Origin: Phycisphaerales bacterium
Lineage (GTDB): Bacteria; Planctomycetota; Phycisphaerae; Phycisphaerales; SM1A02
Assembly: GCA_007125255.1 (NCBI GenBank)
Contig: SLDM01000082.1
Span: 1-7,294, forward strand
Reading direction: 5' to 3'
Length of the DNA stretch: 7,294 nucleotides
Positions 1-5,238 of the stretch are shown here, one piece after another. Below the pieces are notes generated by a model. That model was not told where the DNA came from and ran no database searches. It saw only the letters and a program-made list of their open reading frames with translations. Position 1 is the stretch's first letter; each line of letters starts with the position of its first letter. The position numbers were made by a program, and so were the translations under genes.

Positions 1-24
1 CGGAGTGACGAAGTAACGGAGTGG
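1..24. repeat. Tandem 8-bp repeat, three copies (CGRAGTRR)
   Basis: Three adjacent octamers read CGGAGTGA, CGAAGTAA and CGGAGTGG. The same unit recurs at 2418-2444, so this is a recurring local element and not chance composition. The copies carry TGA (6-8) and TAA (14-16) in two different frames. One of these could be the stop of a gene entering from the left, whose last codons would read G-V-T-K-stop, but too little sequence is present to tell. Confidence 0.6.
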
Positions 25-219
25 GTGGGCCGGTTCGGGCGGGCCCGGAATGTGTTTTGGTATCTGCGCGAAGCAGACTCAAACCCACTGGGAGCGTGTG
101 ATTTGCGCGCGGGGCCGGGGTGTCGACCAGCGCTCAGTACATCCTGCCAGCGCGATGAGCCGATCCTGGCCACCGGCTCGCTCAGGGATTGCCGGCTGAT
201 TGTGCTGAAGCACCGATAA
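1..219 (+). other. Doubtful open frame, possible 3' end of a gene
   Basis: Frame 1 is open from the first base to a TAA at 217-219. The last 25 or so codons (about 142-216) have strongly G/C-ending codons and a plausible composition, ending in ILATGSLRDCRLIVLKHR. The earlier part is rich in Arg, Gly and Cys, and its first 24 bases are the tandem octamer repeat, so it does not look like normal protein. A terminator-like hairpin follows 17 bases after the stop. It may be the decayed or truncated end of a gene, or chance. I recognise no family. The rest of 1-264 holds nothing else convincing. Confidence 0.2.
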
Positions 220-235
220 CCTCGCGATAAAGCGG

Positions 236-266
236 CTTCTGCGACCCCCCGGGAGAAGAGTTTTTT
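236..266 (+). terminator. Weak intrinsic terminator-like hairpin with T run
   Basis: CTTCT (236-240) pairs with AGAAG (254-258), and inside it CCC (245-247) pairs with GGG (251-253), leaving a four-base bulge. AG and then six T (261-266) follow. The stem is short and bulged, so termination is uncertain. It lies between the doubtful frame ending at 219 and the toxin promoter region; the T run overlaps the candidate -35 box by two bases. Confidence 0.3.
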
Positions 267-313
267 GACAATGCGCTTTGACGAATATAGCCTGTATAGA
301 ATAATTGACGATG
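265..313 (+). promoter_or_regulatory. Promoter/operator region of the toxin-antitoxin operon
   Basis: An AT-rich island in GC-rich surroundings lies directly before the toxin. TTGACA (265-270) is a perfect sigma70-type -35 box; TATAGC (286-291) is a -10 candidate at 15-bp spacing. TAGAAT (297-302) matches the -10 consensus better (5 of 6) but has no well-spaced -35. If it is used, transcription would start about at the ATG at 311, giving a leaderless mRNA. TTGACAATG (265-273) and TTGACGATG (305-313) are near-identical direct repeats 40 bp apart, the second covering the start codon; another TTGACG lies at 278-283. These could be antitoxin operator sites, since XRE antitoxins usually repress their own operon. 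Confidence 0.4.
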
Positions 314-685
314 TGGGATGTTGAATACACGGACGAGTTCGAGCAATGGTGGCACACGTTGCCCGAGGATGTCCAGGAGTCCATTGCCCACGATGTCGAG
401 GTGCTGCAGGCGGTTTGTCCTGGTCTTGGCAGACCGCACGTCGACACGGTGAAGGGATCCCGGTTCAGCAACATGAAGGAGTTGCGTACGAGTCATGACG
501 GACACCCCCTCAGAACATTCTTCGCGTTCGACCCCCGTCGGTGCGCCATTCTGCTCATCGGCGGCGACAAGAGTGGTGACAGAAGGTTCTACGAACGGAT
601 GATCCCCGAAGCTGATCGGCTCTATGAGGAACACCTGGCTGTGATTCAGAACGAGGAGGACAACGATGGCGAAGCGAACAACTAA
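311..685 (+). CDS. Type II toxin, RelE/ParE superfamily, HigB-like (Gp49 family)
   Basis: This 124-residue protein is probably an mRNA-targeting toxin of a type II toxin-antitoxin pair. It shows the family signature: KELR (56-59), the core strand RTFFAFDPRR (68-77), GGDKSG (84-89), then RFYERMIPEADRLYEEHL (92-109). In characterised RelE/HigB relatives, basic residues in this fold cut mRNA at the ribosome; which residues act here is inferred. The length is normal for the family. I chose the ATG at 311 over the in-frame TTG at 305 because the protein then begins MWDVEYTDEFEQWW, matching the usual first strand. No Shine-Dalgarno precedes it. The acidic C-terminal tail (EEDNDGEANN) is encoded in the region overlapping the antitoxin gene and its ribosome binding site. 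The toxin-first order fits higBA-type operons. HigB versus another Gp49-type subfamily cannot be settled by eye. Confidence 0.9.
   Translation: MWDVEYTDEFEQWWHTLPEDVQESIAHDVEVLQAVCPGLGRPHVDTVKGSRFSNMKELRTSHDGHPLRTFFAFDPRRCAILLIGGDKSGDRRFYERMIPEADRLYEEHLAVIQNEEDNDGEANN
653..660 (+). promoter_or_regulatory. Strong Shine-Dalgarno of the antitoxin, inside the toxin gene
   Basis: GAGGAGGA lies five bases before the antitoxin ATG at 666 and is the best ribosome binding site in the window. It sits in the last codons of the toxin gene, which itself has none. This would favour antitoxin over toxin synthesis from one mRNA. It also fixes the antitoxin start at 666. Confidence 0.7.
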
Positions 686-998
686 GAAGTGGTCGACTCT
701 CAAAGGCGGCATGAGTCCGGCGGCGCAGAGACGCGTTGACGCTCGCGTTCGTGAGACGCTCGAATCGATGCCGCTGGCTGAACTTCGCAGAGCGGTCGGC
801 CAGACCCAGGTCGAGCTTGCCGAATCGTTGGGTGTCGCACAAGGCAGCGTGTCGAAGATCGAGAACGCTGCGGATATGTACTTGAGCACGCTTCGAAAAT
901 TTGTGCGTGCGCTCGGTGGTGAACTTCACCTCACCGCCACCTTTCCCAACGGTCGTTCGATCGAGATCGATCACATATCAGAAGTTGCGGAACCTTGA
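666..998 (+). CDS. Antitoxin, XRE-family helix-turn-helix protein (HigA-like)
   Basis: The 110-residue protein should neutralise the upstream toxin and, as usual for this type, bind the operon promoter. An XRE helix-turn-helix covers about residues 38-75: LRRAVGQTQVELAESLGVAQ holds the scaffold and turn, and the recognition helix is SVSKIENAADMYLSTLRKFV. The stretch YLSTLRKFVRALGGELHL is typical of antitoxins paired with Gp49-type toxins. The basic N-terminus (about residues 1-30, AKRTTKKW) precedes the DNA-binding domain, and the short C-terminal part (FPNGRSIEIDHISEVAEP) may be a strand-forming tail. The gene overlaps the toxin by 20 bases in another reading frame and has a strong ribosome binding site, so the two are co-transcribed. 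Classification is firm; the exact antitoxin subfamily is not. Confidence 0.9.
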   Translation: MAKRTTKKWSTLKGGMSPAAQRRVDARVRETLESMPLAELRRAVGQTQVELAESLGVAQGSVSKIENAADMYLSTLRKFVRALGGELHLTATFPNGRSIEIDHISEVAEP

Positions 999-1226
999 CA
1001 CGGTCGTTCACACCGGGCTGCGATGTTCAACTGCGAGAGAGGATGTTTCGGAGCGCACCAGGCCGTTGATCCGGGGGCGTTTCGATGAAGCCTGGATTCG
1101 ATCCGCGAGACCGTGTCGATCGGAGCAGCGAGACCGCCTCGGGCGTCTTGACCGTGTGGACAGGTCGGACGAATTCGCTGAGCCGTTCCGGCAGGGGCGT
1201 TCCAAGCCGGCTTCCGTCCCCGGACG

Positions 1227-1257
1227 TTGATCGCTTCTCCCGGTATCGGGCTATCAT
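1227..1257 (+). promoter_or_regulatory. Possible promoter of the secreted-protein gene
   Basis: TTGATC (1227-1232) and TATCAT (1252-1257) resemble -35 and -10 boxes, but their 19-bp spacing is longer than optimal. The -10 ends 33 bases before the ATG at 1291. The rest of the 999-1290 spacer shows no terminator after the antitoxin and no convincing gene; its short frames on both strands are Arg/Ser-rich and look like chance. Confidence 0.25.
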
Positions 1258-1290
1258 GATGAGCGTGAGATCCGATCGTGGGGAACAACG

Positions 1291-2436
1291 ATGCCTGTAC
1301 GATGTACAGTTCTGAACCTGCCCTTGCTCGTCTTCATCTGTCAGGCGGCCGTACCACTCGGTCAGTGCGACGATCGCGAGACGAATCAGGAATCACATGA
1401 ATCCGCATCGGTGGAATACCGGATCGTTGTCGATGATGATGACCTCTCGGCTGCGTTTCCGGATTTTCGCAGTATCAGCATCAGGACAGGCAGCACGGGT
1501 CCGGAGATCAATGAGCTTGGCTGGATCACGTTTGATGTCTCGATCATCCGGGAGCGATCAGCGGCGCCACAGTTTGCGGTGATCGTCCGCAGATGCGATC
1601 AGGAATTGCACCTTCTTCCGCCGTGGTCTGATGACCTGGTTCTCGAGGATGGACTCCAGCCACGCTCTGTTTCTCTCCATGAGCTTGAAGAAGAGTCGGT
1701 GATTGTACGAGCGATGTACGTCCGTACTCTGCCGGAGTATTCGGTCTTCTCTCACATCTATCGGTGGCGAATCGGCGAACCACTCGAGTTTCTCCGCGAG
1801 GAGCGACCGCACCGCAGTCTGGCCGAGCAACCACAGCAGGCGGAGCGTTTCAGCGCGTTGGTTGATGATGCCGCGCTTTGGCTCATTGACCACGACACCA
1901 GCGATCGCGTTCAGGTCGTCGCCATAGACGATCCCATGCCGGGTGCGCCTGATTCAGTGCGGTTGATCTACCTTGGAGTGCTTGCGGTCAATGACCGTGG
2001 AACCGTTCTCTTTCGGGCCCATGCGTTCGACTACGAATGTGGGTTTCTACGCAGGAACAAACCCGGCATCGGGTACTCCGGTGGGCTCTGGCTCTTTGCG
2101 GAGGGGGAACTGACCCCTCTCGGCCATCCAATCGGTGGAACGGTGAGCATGAACAACAAGGGGTACATCGTCTTTTCTTCCTCTCAGTGGTATCACGGGT
2201 TTCTGACGCTGATTCGTCCCGATGGAACCGTTGTTCCCATTGCTCGGGCTGGTCACTCGCTGACACTTGCTTGTGACAGCGGGCGTGAGGTCACGCTCAG
2301 GCGGGTACTTTCCTGCCGGCATCCGCAGCGACCCGGTCGTGGCGCATTGACCGCTGACGGTGAGGTGCTCTTTTTCGCGTCGTTCATGGATGACAGCGGT
2401 GCGATCCTCCTGGCGAGCGAAGTGACATCGAAGTGA
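1291..2436 (+). CDS. Secreted protein of unknown function with N-D-x-G / V-x-F repeats (DUF7453-like)
   Basis: This 381-residue protein probably leaves the cytoplasm: the N-terminus has Arg4 and a hydrophobic run (about 6-23) ending PLGQC26. Gln before the Cys makes a lipoprotein site unlikely. Four copies of a short motif are visible: INELGWITFDV (73-83), VNDRGTVLFRA (233-243), MNNKGYIVFSS (287-297) and LTADGEVLFFAS (353-364). Strand pairs such as GLWLFAEGELTPL (265-277) and a stretch ending DGTVVPIARAG (311-321) follow the second and third copies. This Asn-Asp/Asn-x-Gly, then Val-x-Phe pattern is that of planctomycete secreted repeat proteins predicted to form beta-propellers (DUF7453-like, from memory). 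No catalytic residues are evident. The segment from 84 to 230 keeps no clear repeats and may have degenerated. A weak GGGGA (1280-1284) precedes the ATG. The last codons are built from the 8-bp repeat. It seems to stand alone. Confidence 0.75.
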   Translation: MPVRCTVLNLPLLVFICQAAVPLGQCDDRETNQESHESASVEYRIVVDDDDLSAAFPDFRSISIRTGSTGPEINELGWITFDVSIIRERSAAPQFAVIVRRCDQELHLLPPWSDDLVLEDGLQPRSVSLHELEEESVIVRAMYVRTLPEYSVFSHIYRWRIGEPLEFLREERPHRSLAEQPQQAERFSALVDDAALWLIDHDTSDRVQVVAIDDPMPGAPDSVRLIYLGVLAVNDRGTVLFRAHAFDYECGFLRRNKPGIGYSGGLWLFAEGELTPLGHPIGGTVSMNNKGYIVFSSSQWYHGFLTLIRPDGTVVPIARAGHSLTLACDSGREVTLRRVLSCRHPQRPGRGALTADGEVLFFASFMDDSGAILLASEVTSK

Positions 2437-2453
2437 CGAAGTGGAGAAAGTAA
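2418..2453. repeat. 8-bp repeat cluster overlapping a stop codon
   Basis: CGAAGTGA (2418-2425), CGAAGTGA (2429-2436) and CGAAGTGG (2437-2444) are followed by a degenerate AGAAAGTAA (2445-2453). The second copy supplies the TGA stop of the upstream gene. Stops TGA 2423, TGA 2434 and TAA 2451 fall in all three forward frames. It is the same unit as at 1-24. Confidence 0.65.
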
Positions 2454-2482
2454 GGGCTCCCCAGTATGTGCGGCCAGACCGG

Positions 2483-2620
2483 CAGCCGGGTGCCATGCTT
2501 CATCGCGAGGCGTGAAGCATAGCGGGCGTCAGCACGCGTTCGGTTGTGCGACGATGTTCCTGCGGTCTTTGCGTGATCCCATGCTTCGCCCTTCGCGCGC
2601 GAAGCATGGCACCCAGGCTG
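2483..2620. repeat. Palindromic element, REPIN- or MITE-like
   Basis: The ends CAGCC+GGGTGCCATGCTTC (2483-2501) and GAAGCATGGCACCC+A+GGCTG (2601-2620) are inverted repeats of 19 paired bases with one extra A. Each end also forms its own hairpin. Left: ATGCTTCA (2495-2502) with TGAAGCAT (2513-2520), extended inside by CGC/GCG around a bulged T. Right: ATGCTTCGC (2581-2589) with GCGAAGCAT (2599-2607). Two inverted hairpin units joined by about 60 bp is the layout of a REPIN, mobilised in trans by a RAYT transposase; a MITE is the alternative. ACCG stands near both outer edges (2478-2481 and 2621-2624) and may be a weak target duplication. The element contains no gene. Confidence 0.6.
2591..2604. 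repeat. 14-bp perfect palindrome inside the right hairpin
   Basis: CTTCGCGCGCGAAG is a perfect palindrome that competes with the larger ATGCTTCGC/GCGAAGCAT stem for its right arm. The two pairings cannot form together, so it is either an alternative fold or a trace of how the element arose. Confidence 0.5.
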
Positions 2621-2722
2621 ACCGCTGACCTTTGCGACAGGCCCGCGCCGTATCGACGAACGTGCTGGACCTTGCGGCGAATCCCGCTCGCCCGACATCT
2701 CGCGCCGCCCGGTACCATGAAT

Positions 2723-2758
2723 AGGAGCAGGAGCAACAGCAACAGCAGAAGGAACAGG
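2723..2758 (+). repeat. Hexamer-periodic purine-rich stretch before the unknown gene
   Basis: The stretch reads as six hexamers: AGGAGC twice, AACAGC twice, AGAAGG, AACAGG. Its last part includes GAAGGA (2748-2753), the likely ribosome binding site of the gene at 2760, six bases before the ATG. Several upstream AGGAG copies could act as standby ribosome sites. Confidence 0.5.
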
Positions 2759-2759
2759 C

Positions 2760-3497
2760 ATGACCCGGCAACCCGTCCCGACCCCCGTGCCTACCCCCGT
2801 GCCTACCCCCGTGCCTACCTTTGATGAATGGGTCGATTACTGCTTCACACAGGGCATGCCGGATGACCGGGCAGGTTTCAGGGGACCGGAAGGTGAAGCC
2901 GCACAGATACGGCTCGGTCGGTTCCTGGATATCGACCCGCCGGTGTTGGCCGGCTATGTCATCGAGTTGTTCCAGAATCCGGAGTTCGTCGCGGATCGTT
3001 ACGCCGACGACCAGATCGCAGATACCGTCTGTTTTCTCTTTGGCAGTCCATCCGGTTACTTTCACAAGTTGAGGTCGAGGGCGGTGGCGATCGCAACACA
3101 AGTCGAATGCCTGGAATCGGTCGAGCCCTTCTACCTCCGCCTGCTCGATCGGGTCTGCGGCCGGCGGGGGATCGATCCGGACGGCTTTCTCTCGGAGGAT
3201 GTGGAACTCGATGGTGCGGTCTACATGATCTGGGACCTGGACTGTATTGAAGGCGGGGTGATGTTTCACGAGAAATGGCCGCATCTCGTCGAACCGGGCC
3301 TGCGCGTCCTTGAGAATGTCCTGATGAAGAGCAGGACCTGCGCCTGTATGAAAAGCGCCCTGCATGGATTGGGCCACATTCAGCGATACCATCCGCAGCA
3401 GTGCGAGCGGATCATCGATCGCTTTCTGAACGAGCGCCAGGCGCCAGCCTGGATTCGTGAGTACGCAGCCGCCGCGCGCACAGGCCGCATTCAATAA
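2760..3497 (+). CDS. Conserved-looking protein of unknown function with Val-Pro-Thr-Pro N-terminal repeats
   Basis: I cannot assign a function to this 245-residue protein. It has no signal peptide or membrane segment, so it is probably cytoplasmic. Residues 6-20 are a proline-rich spacer of VPTP repeats encoded by a 12-bp minisatellite. The body starts at FDEWVDYCFTQGMP (21-34) and is predominantly helical in appearance. Notable parts are LAGYVIELFQNPEFVADRY (63-81), a central YMIWDLD (155-161), and the C-terminal CMKSALHGLGHIQRYH (196-211) followed by IIDRFL (218-223), which resembles a HEAT-type helical repeat. From memory, similar stand-alone proteins with a SALHGLGH motif near the end occur in other bacteria, all uncharacterised. 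Six cysteines lie in the second half, two as C-A-C (194-196). GAAGGA (2748-2753) supports the ATG at 2760. It converges on ruvA across an 81-bp gap with no clear terminator. Confidence 0.75.
   Translation: MTRQPVPTPVPTPVPTPVPTFDEWVDYCFTQGMPDDRAGFRGPEGEAAQIRLGRFLDIDPPVLAGYVIELFQNPEFVADRYADDQIADTVCFLFGSPSGYFHKLRSRAVAIATQVECLESVEPFYLRLLDRVCGRRGIDPDGFLSEDVELDGAVYMIWDLDCIEGGVMFHEKWPHLVEPGLRVLENVLMKSRTCACMKSALHGLGHIQRYHPQQCERIIDRFLNERQAPAWIREYAAAARTGRIQ
2775..2819 (+). repeat. 12-bp coding minisatellite (Val-Pro-Thr-Pro)
   Basis: The unit GTGCCTACCCCC occurs exactly at 2787-2798 and 2799-2810, partly at 2811-2819, and with two mismatches at 2775-2786. Each copy encodes Val-Pro-Thr-Pro in frame. 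As the unit is a multiple of three, gain or loss of copies would change the proline spacer without shifting the frame. Confidence 0.85.
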
Positions 3498-3578
3498 GCC
3501 GCCGGCGATCACGCTCCGCTCTCCGGGTCACCGAAGCGGCCCGACGGATGTACGACCTCGACGGAAGCCGTGCCGAGT

Positions 3579-4208
3579 CTACCCCTTCAACCGAAACGCC
3601 CCCGCAACCAGTTGATCGGCAGACGCGGCTTCCGGATCGACGGCCAGGGCCCGTTCGATGAGCTGCTGCGCCTGGGAGCGGGACTCACCGAGCTGCACCA
3701 TCACCGCGATGGCGTCCCGTACCAGGTCCGTCTGGGCGGGGCTCAGGGGCGTGCCATCACCTCCGGGAGAACTCTTGACCTCGACAAAGCGGTCGACCTT
3801 GCCCGCCAGCTCCGCGATGATCGTCTCCGCCGTCCGCTTGCCGATCTCCGGCAGCGAGGTGAGGATCGAGGTATCCCTGCTGGCGATGGCCCCGGCGACT
3901 TCACCGAGCGGCAGTTCCAGCGCGCGAAGGGCTTTGCGGTTCCCGAAGCCGCGCACGGTCGTGAAGAGTTCAAAGAACGCGCGATCCTCGGGCGTCCTGA
4001 AGCCGATCAGCCGGGGAAGGAACGACGTACCCTGCCCCTGGCCTTCGAGGTAGTGCAGCGTATGAAAGGTCAGCGTCTCGCCGACGTGACGGCTCAAACG
4101 CGGCGTGTCGCAGGCGGGGATCAGCAGTTCATACACGAGCGCACCAACGCGCAGTTCCGCCCGGCCATTGTCCACCCGGATGAGTTCACCTTCGATACGG
4201 CTGATCAT
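3579..4208 (-). CDS. ruvA: Holliday junction branch migration complex subunit RuvA
   Basis: RuvA binds four-way DNA junctions as a tetramer and recruits the RuvB motor for branch migration in recombinational repair. The 209-residue length is normal. The N-terminal OB-fold domain (1-67) begins MISRIEGELI and continues VGALVYELLIP. Two helix-hairpin-helix motifs follow: VRGFGNRKALRAL (85-97) and LPEIGKRTAETIIAEL (119-134). A flexible linker (about 144-156) leads to the RuvB-binding C-terminal domain (157-209). In the second hairpin, Glu121 stands where most RuvA proteins have Gly (P-G-I-G), and Phe88 replaces the common Val or Ile of G-V-G; both look tolerable. The start ATG overlaps the stop of the upstream acyltransferase gene (ATGA), suggesting translational coupling. 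ruvB and ruvC are not in the window; the acyltransferase is an unusual partner. Confidence 0.95.
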   Translation of the reverse strand: MISRIEGELIRVDNGRAELRVGALVYELLIPACDTPRLSRHVGETLTFHTLHYLEGQGQGTSFLPRLIGFRTPEDRAFFELFTTVRGFGNRKALRALELPLGEVAGAIASRDTSILTSLPEIGKRTAETIIAELAGKVDRFVEVKSSPGGDGTPLSPAQTDLVRDAIAVMVQLGESRSQAQQLIERALAVDPEAASADQLVAGAFRLKG

Positions 4209-5068
4209 GCCGTCATGGTACAGCGATTCGCCTGCCCGGCCAGATACGGCCCGGATGACGGATTCGGCGCGGGGCGGCCTTCCGGCGCCTCCTCCGCGCG
4301 GCGATCGTGCGAGCCCTGCCGCAGCGCGGGCCCTCGGCCGCCGGGCGTCAGCGGCTCGTCATTCAAGGGCCAACCACTGGCTTGGGAGATTCTCTCCCGC
4401 AGATCCCGGGTGATGTCCTGCGCGGACTGATCGCGGGTGTAGTTCACGCGTTTGACAAAGCGGACGCGCGATCGGCTGGGGGTCACGAAAGAAGTGCGCA
4501 GGTCCTCGGTCTCGGGCGTGCCGGTAATCCACACCAGCAGCACCGGCGCGTTGGTCCGGGCAACCAGAAGGCCGACGCCGCTGAGAAAGGGCCGAATCTC
4601 GCCGCGGGTGACGATGCGTCCTTCGGGAAAGATCCCGATGGCTCCCCCGCTCTTCACGTGCCGGATCGCCTCCCGCAGCGAGGATCGGTCACGGCCTTCA
4701 CGGTCGACGGGGATGATCCGCAGGCGTTCCCAGAGCGGAGCCAGGGCGTCGATCATCATGTCGGCCGCCATCATCCAGCGCACCTCGAAGTGGCAGGCGG
4801 CCTGGATCAGCAGCGGGTCCACACCGCTGGTGTGGTTGGAAACGATGATGAGCCCACCGTGGTCGCGGCGGCGGCGGAGTTTCTCCTGACCGTCGAACGT
4901 CACGCGGTGCATCAGGCGGGTGTAGACCCGGTTGGCCCACCAGAGCAGGTTGACGATCGGGTCCTGGACGGGTCCGCGCTCGAGCAGCGGCAGCAATCCC
5001 CAGCGCACCACCGCGACGAGGCCGATCCAGGTCGCAAGCACCAGAAGAAGGAGGGTGGGGGTGGACAT
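4205..5068 (-). CDS. plsC: 1-acyl-sn-glycerol-3-phosphate acyltransferase family protein (PlsC-like)
   Basis: Proteins of this family transfer an acyl chain to lysophosphatidic acid or a related lipid at the inner membrane during phospholipid synthesis. From ATG 5068 the protein has 287 residues. One membrane helix is predicted at about 5-25 (LLLLVLATWIGLVAVVRWGLL). The catalytic motif N-H-x4-D is present as NHTSGVD (78-84, His79 and Asp84), followed by IPVDRE (119-124), the substrate motif FPEGR (147-151) and a fourth block, APVLLVWITGTP (174-185). The last 50 or so residues are Gly-, Pro- and Arg-rich and not part of the family core. The frame is open upstream to 5308, but those 80 residues are Arg-rich and unlike the family, and the helix normally lies near the start. 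No good Shine-Dalgarno is visible. Substrate specificity cannot be read from sequence. Confidence 0.9.
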   Translation of the reverse strand: MSTPTLLLLVLATWIGLVAVVRWGLLPLLERGPVQDPIVNLLWWANRVYTRLMHRVTFDGQEKLRRRRDHGGLIIVSNHTSGVDPLLIQAACHFEVRWMMAADMMIDALAPLWERLRIIPVDREGRDRSSLREAIRHVKSGGAIGIFPEGRIVTRGEIRPFLSGVGLLVARTNAPVLLVWITGTPETEDLRTSFVTPSRSRVRFVKRVNYTRDQSAQDITRDLRERISQASGWPLNDEPLTPGGRGPALRQGSHDRRAEEAPEGRPAPNPSSGPYLAGQANRCTMTA

Positions 5069-5126
5069 ACTGTTTACTAACTTCGGCAGAAGGCGCGATT
5101 CTGTCAACCGGTTTCGGAGCCATGAA

Positions 5127-5144
5127 GCGGAAAAAATATTCCGC
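5127..5144. promoter_or_regulatory. Inverted repeat in the AT-rich patch between plsC and carB
   Basis: GCGGAA (5127-5132) and TTCCGC (5139-5144) are perfect inverted arms around AAAATA. This is the only strongly AT-rich patch in the 272-bp divergent spacer (5069-5340), so promoter elements of either gene, or an operator, may lie here. No well-spaced -35/-10 pair was found. Confidence 0.35.
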
Positions 5145-5176
5145 GCGCCCGGCAGGAGCGGTTGCGGCGGCGCGCC

Positions 5177-5194
5177 CGCGCGGTGACCCGCGCG
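5177..5194. promoter_or_regulatory. GC-rich stem-loop in the plsC-carB spacer
   Basis: CGCGCGG (5177-5183) and CCGCGCG (5188-5194) form a perfect 7-bp stem with loop TGAC. It would be very stable in RNA. No T run follows on either strand, so it is not an intrinsic terminator. It may be part of a structured leader, or chance in GC-rich sequence. Confidence 0.3.
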
Positions 5195-5238
5195 TTGAGC
5201 GGTTCGCCCGGGGCGAGTATCTTTCCCCGAACGCCTGC

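Noticed and set aside
27..57. Terminator from GGGCC (27-31) and GGCCC (42-46) followed by TTTT
   Set aside because: The stem has only five pairs, the loop is ten bases, and the T run is short and seven bases away.
48..120. tRNA-like or small RNA fold (TCTGC-GCGAA-GCAGA hairpin at 63-77)
   Set aside because: No acceptor stem, anticodon arm or matching T arm could be built around it on either strand; a single short hairpin is not enough.
971..1315. Short frames on both strands between the antitoxin and the secreted-protein gene
   Set aside because: They are Arg/Ser/Pro-rich, overlap one another or the next start, and lack ribosome binding sites or recognisable motifs.
2775..2819. CRISPR-like array
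   Set aside because: The 12-bp units are contiguous with no spacers and encode an in-frame peptide repeat.
2529..3512. 327-residue minus-strand open frame opposite the unknown gene
   Set aside because: It runs through the palindromic repeat and translates the minisatellite as a His-Gly-Gly-Arg run and the hexamers as a long Cys run. The plus-strand frame has a ribosome binding site and better composition.
3570..4430. 286-residue plus-strand open frame opposite ruvA
   Set aside because: It is antisense to a clear RuvA with both helix-hairpin-helix motifs; the composition is repetitive and no family is seen.
4307..5080. 257-residue plus-strand open frame opposite plsC
   Set aside because: It is antisense to the acyltransferase, which has the N-H-x4-D and FPEG motifs.
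5066..5107. Promoter for plsC with TTGACA at 5107-5102 (minus strand)
   Set aside because: The -35 box is perfect, but no acceptable -10 lies at 16-18 bp; the nearest, TTAGTA, is at 21 bp and poor.
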